The notes under the pieces were generated by a model. The model was given only the letters and a program-made list of their open reading frames with translations. It did no database searches and had not been told where the DNA came from. Of a DNA stretch of 64,000 bases, positions 58,886-64,000 are shown in pieces. The translations under genes were made by a program, and so were the position numbers. Source of the stretch: Kitasatospora cinereorecta (GTDB taxonomy: Bacteria; Actinomycetota; Actinomycetes; Streptomycetales; Streptomycetaceae); assembly GCF_024172095.1 (NCBI RefSeq), contig NZ_JAMZDX010000009.1, positions 186,001 to 250,000 of the forward strand, written 5' to 3'. Positions within the stretch are counted from its first letter, which is position 1. Each line of letters begins with the position of its first letter.

Positions 58886-59392
58886 ATGGCATCCGACGTC
58901 GCCACAGCGGCCGCGGAACTCACCGCCATGGTTGCGGCAGACCACCAGGCCGCGCGCCAGGCAAACAGCGACGACCCGGCGGAGCAGTTGGCGTGGCGTC
59001 GTCTGACGGCCCGGCACGCCGATCGTCTCAGCGAGATCATGGACGCGCACGGGTGGCCGACCGCGGACCTGGTCGGCGAGGAAGCGGCTCGGGCCGCGTG
59101 GCTGATCGCACAGCACGCCGACCGGCAGCTCGACGTTCAGCGGCGCGCACTGCGACTGATGGAGCAGGCGGTGGCCGACGGCGCTGCCAGCCCGCGCGAC
59201 CTCGCTTTCCTGCGTGATCGCACGCTCGTGAACGAAGGGCAGAAGCAGATCTATGGCACGCAGATCGCCGGAGTGAGGGAGGGCTCGCCGATTCCGTGGC
59301 CCTGCGAGGATCCCGAGCACATGGACGAGCGTCGTGAAGAAGTCGGTATCCCGCCGTTTTCCGAGTACGTCGCCCAGTTCTCGCCGGCCTGA
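58886..59392 (+). CDS. DUF6624 family protein
   Basis: The product is 168 residues, helical, with the family stretches WPTADLVGEEAARAAWLIAQHAD near 57-79, LRLMEQAVADG and VNEGQKQIYGTQIAGV near 115-130. DUF6624 is common in actinobacteria and uncharacterised; some members lie next to toxin or peptide genes. GGAG lies upstream of ATG 58886. Confidence 0.82.
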   Translation: MASDVATAAAELTAMVAADHQAARQANSDDPAEQLAWRRLTARHADRLSEIMDAHGWPTADLVGEEAARAAWLIAQHADRQLDVQRRALRLMEQAVADGAASPRDLAFLRDRTLVNEGQKQIYGTQIAGVREGSPIPWPCEDPEHMDERREEVGIPPFSEYVAQFSPA

Positions 59393-59521
59393 GTCTCTCC
59401 GGGCATCCGGCGGACCACGCTCACGCCTGATCCGCCGGACACACCCTGGCGCTGCACGAGGTTGCGTCAGCCCTGTCCCGTGCCGTCCGGGTCGGGGGAG
59501 GAGCAGGGCGGCGCGGTCCGG

Positions 59522-59938
59522 TCAGAAGGGCGGGATCTGCTCGGGTACGAGTCCGGCCTGGCGGAGGAGGCCGTACAGGTCGGTCTCGCCCCAGAACTCG
59601 ACGATCCGTCCGTCCTGGAGCCGGTAGGACTTGACGCCCGTCATGGTGAGGTCCCGGCCGCTGCGGTCGTGGGTGTAGGTGAGCGTGAACGCCACGGTCA
59701 CCCGGTCGCCGGCGGAGAAGAGGTCGTCCACCTGCACGCGGCAGTTGGACAGCCCCGGGGTCAGCACCGCTCCCTCGGGGAAGTGCCGGCCCCGGCCGTG
59801 AATGCCGGCGCCGTGAACGAGGACGTCCTCGGCGACGATCTCCTCGAACTCGGCAATCTCCTTCGTTTCGAAGACCCGAAGGTAGCGGCGGACGACCTCG
59901 GCATTGCGCTTGCTGATGACTTCGACTGAGTCGGACAT
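59522..59938 (-). CDS. SnoaL-like / NTF2-fold protein
   Basis: The product is 138 residues with a cone-shaped NTF2 fold: NAEVVRRYLRVFETKEIAEFEE at the start, AEDVLVHGAGIHGRG, and DGRIVEFWGETDLYGLLRQ at the end. SnoaL-like proteins are ester cyclases, isomerases or hydrolases. The residues of the SnoaL pocket cannot be assigned with confidence. It could also be a stress-type ketosteroid-isomerase-like protein. Confidence 0.78.
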   Translation of the reverse strand: MSDSVEVISKRNAEVVRRYLRVFETKEIAEFEEIVAEDVLVHGAGIHGRGRHFPEGAVLTPGLSNCRVQVDDLFSAGDRVTVAFTLTYTHDRSGRDLTMTGVKSYRLQDGRIVEFWGETDLYGLLRQAGLVPEQIPPF

Positions 59939-59996
59939 GGAAGGACCGTATCCATCGGCCGATCTGAACTTCTCCATGGTGGCCTCGCTCCGCACG

Positions 59997-60395
59997 TCAC
60001 TGCTCGACCCGGGCGTTGGCTGAAGCGGATCCTCCGGGGGCATCGGGTCGGTGGTGGTGATGGGCCGCGGGCATGAGGCGGTGCGGGACGGCCTGGGCGG
60101 ATCCGGAGTGTGGCGCTGACGGCAGCGCTGCCGCCCCCGGTGCGCGCACCGGCGGACAGTGCCATGGCGATGTCGGTGAACCAGGCAAGGAGCGTGGAGT
60201 TCCGGCGCGGCCGGGTTGGGCGGAGATGTCGAGTTCCATGAACCTCGACCAGGGGATGGTCCCGGTGCCGGATCCCCGTGCGCGCGGTGTCATCCCGCCC
60301 GGTCCGAGTTCCACGTAGTGAGCCCTCGGGCGCGACCGATCACCGATGACCCATGCGCGCCCGGTGTACTCGAGTGGTCCGAGTTCGCCGGTCAT
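59997..60395 (-). CDS. Hypothetical protein
   Basis: This 132-residue frame starts MTGELGPLEYTGRAWVIGDR. The sequence GTGTIPWSRFMELDISAQP resembles small streptomycete proteins with an IPWxRI motif. The C-terminal third is Pro/Ala-rich and low in complexity, so the gene may be shortened or decayed. The ribosome binding site is weak. Confidence 0.45.
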   Translation of the reverse strand: MTGELGPLEYTGRAWVIGDRSRPRAHYVELGPGGMTPRARGSGTGTIPWSRFMELDISAQPGRAGTPRSLPGSPTSPWHCPPVRAPGAAALPSAPHSGSAQAVPHRLMPAAHHHHRPDAPGGSASANARVEQ

Positions 60396-60681
60396 CGTCC
60401 TGTCCTGTCCCCGCGCTGCCGCACTGCCGTCCCGGGACAGGTTACGGAGCGGACGGCGAGGGGTGGGAGCGAACCGCCGGGACAGTCGTTCGCCGCCGCT
60501 CGGTAGCAGCCGTCACCGCCCACGTGCCGCCGACTGTGCCATCGCAACGGTGGAGTCGTCCAAGGCGGGGGCGACCCGGGGGGACTGCGAGAAGCCGGTT
60601 GCGGGGTGGTCGGGTGCTGCGGTGGAATCGGGCACCTGTGCCACGGGAGTCGGCGGCGCTGGCGGGGGAGGGGAGCGGTCG

Positions 60682-61557
60682 GTGGACGAGACAATGGCGT
60701 TGGACGGTGTGTTGGAGCGGGCACGCGCGGTGCGGGTGGCGCCGGTGCGTGCAGCCGGGTCGGGCGGGGAGATCCGGGTCGACCTCGGCGATCCGGCGGA
60801 GTCGGTCCGGTTCAGGACGGCGATGGCGGTGGATTCGCTGCCCGGCTTCCACTGCATGTGCATCGGTGACGTCCGCCTCGAACTCCTCGGCGGGGACGGT
60901 GGCCGGCTGACCGAGGTGGTCCTGCACCACGGGAGGACGCTGCGCTGGGAGCGGTGGGAGAGCGACGCGGTGCTCACGGACGGGCGCCTGCTGCTGGACT
61001 GGTTGGCCGAGCACGGCATGCCCGGTCCCTTGGAGCAGTTCGAGGCCGCCCTGCGACGGAACGAGGAGGCGGACGAGCTGCGGCGCGCCTGGGTGGCCGT
61101 GATGCCCGCCGCGCTGGAGGAGTTCACCGACCGCATCCTCGGGCTGTCCCCGTTCGACGGAGGTGCCGAGGCCGCGCTGCTCGCGGACCTCGAGGACCGG
61201 CTGCGACACGACGTCCCCGACCCGGTCGAGCGGACGCTGGCCCTGCTGGCCTGGTTCGGATCCGGCAGCGGCCGCTGCTCCGGTTACCCCTCGTACGAAG
61301 GCGTGCCCGGCGAGCTGCTCGGTGTGCTGCCGATCACCGACCTGCTCTCCGCCCTGGCCGACCCGCGGGCCGGGGACCGCCACGACGCCGGCGCCGTACG
61401 GCACCTGGTCGGCTGGAAGACCCGCCCCGACCAGAAGCAGGACGTCGCCGCCCTGCCCGACTCGCTGCGCGCCCGCCTGCTTGCCCACGCCCGCCGCAGC
61501 GGCGACGCCGACAAGCAGTCCCGTGCGGAGGGCTGGCTGGCACCCGCCCGGGGGTGA
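60682..61557 (+). CDS. Hypothetical protein
   Basis: The product is 291 residues from GTG 60682, which has a GGGGAGGGG ribosome binding site. It has a beta-rich first part (FHCMCIGDVRLELLGGDGGR) and a helical second part (DRLRHDVPDPVERTLALLAW, LLSALADPRAGDRHDAGAVR). The arrangement suggests a two-domain cytosolic protein. Similar streptomycete proteins are uncharacterised. ATG 60694 is an alternative start. Confidence 0.6.
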   Translation: MDETMALDGVLERARAVRVAPVRAAGSGGEIRVDLGDPAESVRFRTAMAVDSLPGFHCMCIGDVRLELLGGDGGRLTEVVLHHGRTLRWERWESDAVLTDGRLLLDWLAEHGMPGPLEQFEAALRRNEEADELRRAWVAVMPAALEEFTDRILGLSPFDGGAEAALLADLEDRLRHDVPDPVERTLALLAWFGSGSGRCSGYPSYEGVPGELLGVLPITDLLSALADPRAGDRHDAGAVRHLVGWKTRPDQKQDVAALPDSLRARLLAHARRSGDADKQSRAEGWLAPARG

Positions 61558-61874
61558 GCCCCGCCGGGCCGCATCCCTGTGCAGGCGCCGGAACCTGACA
61601 TCGCTCCGCCTCACGCCTCGGCGTCCAGCAGCGCCAGGAGCCGATCCGCGAGGGATCCGGCACATCGAAGGCTGCGCCGAGCGCGGCCCCCGCCCCCGCC
61701 TCGATGCGGTGGCCGGACGGTCATGCCGTCGGCGGCGTGTCCGGGCGGAGTTCGCCACCATTCGACTCAGCCCGAAAAGCTTTGGCGCCGTCGGCGCCCG
61801 CTGCCAGCATCGCGATGTCGCTACCGGCCGGGTCCGGTTCGTCCGACCCGCCCATGCAGAGGAGATGCTCCGCC
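61558..61874. other. Intergenic region, no gene seen
   Basis: This contains the 3' flank of the preceding hypothetical and the promoter region of the following secreted protein. No convincing coding frame or RNA structure was found. Confidence 0.35.
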
Positions 61875-62348
61875 ATGCGCTCACTCGTCCGCACCACCCT
61901 CCGGCGAGCCTTCGGCCTCACCGCCGCCGCCACCGTGCTCGCCGCCGGCACGACGCTCGCCACCAGCGGCACGGCCAGCGCCCACCCGGGCGACAACGTC
62001 TGCCGCGGCGGCGGCAGTGGCTGGGTCCAGGTCCACGGCTACAACCTGCTCCCGTGCGTCTACCAGGACAGCAGCGGCAAGATGCACGGCAAGGTCACCG
62101 CCACCGGCGGCTACACCGACGTTTACCTCCACATCGTGCTCGGCTACCGCTGCAACGACTGGAGCGTGCCCGAGTGGCTCGGGTACACGGACACCCCGGT
62201 GCGCATCTGGCCGGGTGGCGGCACCCTGTACACGGCGCCCAGCTCGGGCGAACCCGTCAGGGCCGACTGCCAGTACTTCTCGATGGCGTACATCGTCAAC
62301 AGCGGCCACCGCGAGGGGGACGTCGAGGCCGGCCCGGTTGTCGGCTGA
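61875..62348 (+). CDS. Small secreted Cys-containing protein
   Basis: The product is 157 residues. The Sec signal peptide (1-36) ends at TASA-HPGD. The mature protein has four Cys (DNVCRGG, LPCVY, YRCNDW, ADCQYF), which could form two disulfides, and a Gly/Trp-rich beta pattern. No enzymatic motif is recognised. AGGAG lies upstream of ATG 61875. It is probably released outside the cell. Confidence 0.72.
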   Translation: MRSLVRTTLRRAFGLTAAATVLAAGTTLATSGTASAHPGDNVCRGGGSGWVQVHGYNLLPCVYQDSSGKMHGKVTATGGYTDVYLHIVLGYRCNDWSVPEWLGYTDTPVRIWPGGGTLYTAPSSGEPVRADCQYFSMAYIVNSGHREGDVEAGPVVG

Positions 62349-62361
62349 GCCGGTGCGCGGG

Positions 62362-62389
62362 TGTCCCGGTCGCCGCCGCGGCCGGGACA
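62362..62389. terminator. Terminator hairpin between convergent genes
   Basis: The arms TGTCCCGG (62362-62369) and CCGGGACA (62382-62389) are complementary, with a 12-base loop. It lies between the secreted-protein stop and the DUF4262 gene stop. Confidence 0.7.
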
Positions 62390-62433
62390 TCTGGTGGCCG
62401 CGGCAGTTCCGGTGGGCGGTGCCTACGTCGGCG

Positions 62434-63003
62434 TCAGCCGGCCTCCTCGGTCCAGACTCCCTTCGGGTGTTCGTCGACCGGAAGTCGGAGGTCCGGCTGG
62501 GCGCGGCACCCCGGAGTGGCTTGTTCGTCCGAGGGCCAGCGCCGGTCCCGGTCGGGCCAGACCAGCTGCACGATGGGGACCGGGGTCCGCCGGTAGAAAC
62601 CGACGGCCGTACCGAACAGGGGGTGGTGCCAACCGGCGTCAACCGGTTGGAGTCGGAGTTCGTATCCGTCGATGACACCGGGGAGCAGTGCGCCGGTCTC
62701 CGTTGACGCTCCGTCACGCAGCCGGGCGGCAGCCTCGCCGACCCAGTGCATCAGCCCGTGCAGCTCCAGGCCGAACATGGCGACCTCCGGAATCCGGTAC
62801 GAGTGCCACAGGCCGACGGTGAAGGCCCAGTCGGGCACTCCTCCTCCGCCGCCCACGCCCACCACGTGCCAGCCGTGCTCGCGGACGTGTGCCATCTCCG
62901 ACGACCAGTGCTTCGCCCGCTGCCGCCGCGCGCGGAATGTCGCGGAGGCGGCGGGATCGCAGAGCACGCAGGGGCACGGCGAGGGCGTGGTCGGGTCGGC
63001 CAT
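62434..63003 (-). CDS. DUF4262 family protein
   Basis: The product is 189 residues. The N-terminal CPCVLCDP motif, GWHVVGVGGG and WAFTVGLWHSYRIPEVAMFGLE fit DUF4262, a family of proteins with unknown activity seen throughout actinobacteria. The C-terminal half (PVPIVQLVWPDRDRRWP) is also typical. The start is ATG 63003. Confidence 0.82.
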   Translation of the reverse strand: MADPTTPSPCPCVLCDPAASATFRARRQRAKHWSSEMAHVREHGWHVVGVGGGGGVPDWAFTVGLWHSYRIPEVAMFGLELHGLMHWVGEAAARLRDGASTETGALLPGVIDGYELRLQPVDAGWHHPLFGTAVGFYRRTPVPIVQLVWPDRDRRWPSDEQATPGCRAQPDLRLPVDEHPKGVWTEEAG

Positions 63004-63450
63004 TCCGGTATCCAAGCAGATCAGGGCAGGTGGCCGCCTCCTCCCTGCCATCGGCCTCGCAGTGGTGGAGCCGGCCCGGCTCGAAGAACAGCTACTGCGG
63101 CTCCTGGACCGCGGGCCACGCGCCGGCCCGGCTCCGCGCTGCGCGAGCGGATGACCGGCCACGGGCCGCAGTTCGGCGTGGTTCGGCCGCGGGCCTGCGC
63201 ATCCCGGGGAACCGGCGGCGCCCCGCTCCGAAGCGGGGCCGGGCGCGCTGCTTCGGGCAGCGGCGTTGTACCCGGCAGGCATGTGCACACCGGCGATCGG
63301 CATCACCGTCCCGGGCCGCGGACCGTCGCCGAAACGCTTTCGCTCACGGTCGCGCCGACCGCTAAGGTGTCGCCTCGGACCTCCCGGCGATCATGTTGCC
63401 GGGCAGCAGCCCCACCCATTCGCACCTCTCTCCGACGGGGTATCACCATC
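63004..63450. other. Intergenic region with terminator-like hairpin
   Basis: It holds the promoter flanks of two divergent genes. A hairpin GCCCCGCT-CCGA-AGCGGGGC at 63220-63239 could be a terminator for an unseen transcript. A frame near 63060 (VEPARLEEQLLRLLDRGPRA) looks like the relic of a helix-turn-helix protein but is too short to call. Confidence 0.4.
63220..63239. terminator. Hairpin GCCCCGCT/AGCGGGGC
   Basis: An eight-pair stem with a four-base loop (CCGA) in the spacer between DUF4262 and the lectin gene. No adjacent rightward or leftward gene ends here, so its function is unclear. Confidence 0.45.
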
Positions 63451-63984
63451 ATGGCCATCAAGACCCGCATAGCCGCCGCCCTGCTGGGCGCCGGCCTCGC
63501 GGTGAGCGCGGGCGCGCCCACCGCCAGCGCTGCCGCTTCGCCGTTCCACCCCGCCGGCGTGCCGAACGTCGTCGTGCTGGGCATCGCGAACAGTCCGCAC
63601 TGCCTGGAGATCGCCGACTGGCGCACCGACAACGGTGCTCCCGCCCGTCAGTGGGACTGCCACTACGGTGCCAGCCAGCAGTGGAGCCTGACGGCCGGCC
63701 CCACGGGCTCACTTGTCAACGTCCACAGCGGCGAATGCCTGGAGATCGCCGACTGGCGGACCGACAACGGTGCTCCCGCCCGTCAGTGGAGCTGCACCGG
63801 TGGCGCCAGCCAGCAGTGGACCTGGACGCACGTCCCCGGCACCGGCTACGTCCTGCGCAACGTCCACAGCGGCAGGTGCCTGGAGATCGACGGCCGGAGC
63901 ACCGGCAACGGTGTCCTCGCCCAGCAGTGGGACTGCTGGAACGGCAACAACCAGATCTGGTTCCCCCTCTCGCCGAACCACTAG
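63451..63984 (+). CDS. Secreted ricin-type beta-trefoil lectin
   Basis: The product is 177 residues. A signal peptide (1-28) ends at TASA. One beta-trefoil follows, with three repeats: HCLEIADWRTDNGAPARQW, ECLEIADWRTDNGAPARQW and RCLEIDGRSTGNGVLAQQW. The QxW motif of each repeat is present. It binds sugars and no catalytic domain is attached. The first two repeats are almost identical, also in DNA, indicating recent duplication. Confidence 0.9.
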   Translation: MAIKTRIAAALLGAGLAVSAGAPTASAAASPFHPAGVPNVVVLGIANSPHCLEIADWRTDNGAPARQWDCHYGASQQWSLTAGPTGSLVNVHSGECLEIADWRTDNGAPARQWSCTGGASQQWTWTHVPGTGYVLRNVHSGRCLEIDGRSTGNGVLAQQWDCWNGNNQIWFPLSPNH

Positions 63985-64000
63985 CGAATCCGCCGCGACC

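Overview
The window is 64 kb of chromosome from a high-GC actinomycete, most likely Streptomycetaceae (Streptomyces or Kitasatospora). The evidence is third-position G/C in nearly every codon, an initiator tRNA typical of the group, PopR with a ClpP3/ClpP4-type operon, many TetR, XRE and NB-ARC-TPR regulators, and secreted proteins with ricin-type lectin modules. No replication origin, integrase, prophage, CRISPR array or large biosynthetic cluster is visible. The mix of regulator/enzyme pairs, secreted hydrolases and orphan hypotheticals looks like a chromosomal arm or arm-core transition.

Layout. 1-5 kb: end of a DUF1906 protein, a winged-helix regulator and a large XRE/NB-ARC/TPR regulator. 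5-14.8 kb: acetyltransferase and nitrilase; two regulator/flavin-monooxygenase pairs, each with its own palindromic operator set (a GntR-TetR chimera at 8.0 kb and a classical TetR at 12.9 kb); an aminoglycoside-phosphotransferase-like kinase; and a scar holding an IS5-type transposase tail and a HAD gene without its N-terminus. 15-19.5 kb: a three-gene xanthine-dehydrogenase-like molybdenum hydroxylase operon ending in a double-ABM-domain membrane protein. 19.6-24 kb: secreted Ig/CBM-like protein, cyclophilin, initiator tRNA and an SDR. 24.1-26 kb: popR and clpP3-clpP4 with two tandem PopR-like boxes. 26-34.4 kb: LysR/cyclase pair, histidine phosphatase, then a tightly coupled four-gene unit (GlxA-type regulator, ThDP enzyme, SRPBCC protein, KAS III-like protein) that looks like a minimal biosynthetic operon. 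35-38 kb: ECF sigma factor with membrane partner, and a lectin-pectate lyase. 38-48 kb: nucleotidyltransferase, HlyD-like adaptor, PH-domain membrane protein, quinone reductase, ATP-grasp protein, SDR/TetR pair around a 24-bp perfect palindrome, an unusual LPMO-like protein and a Fic protein. 48-55.5 kb: small hypotheticals, MarR/cupin pair, membrane proteins, methyltransferase, lipoprotein.

The most striking locus is 55.6-56.2 kb. A 28-codon open frame with a good ribosome binding site carries 11 Ser and 2 Tyr codons, including codons that are rare in this genome type (AGT, TCA, TAT). It is followed by a strong hairpin with a T-rich tail and then by three tRNA genes: Ser(GCT), Ser(TGA) and Tyr(GTA). 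These are the tRNAs that read those rare codons. I infer a leader-peptide attenuator controlling a tRNA operon, which I do not know as a described system. Other points of note: a ClpP4-like subunit lacking the catalytic His, an LPMO module whose copper-binding N-terminal His is internal, and a KAS III-like protein with the active-site His replaced by Asn.

The right end (56.4-64 kb) holds a ParE/RelE-like gene pair, several hypotheticals (DUF6624, DUF4262, SnoaL-like) and a small secreted ricin-type lectin built from near-identical repeats.
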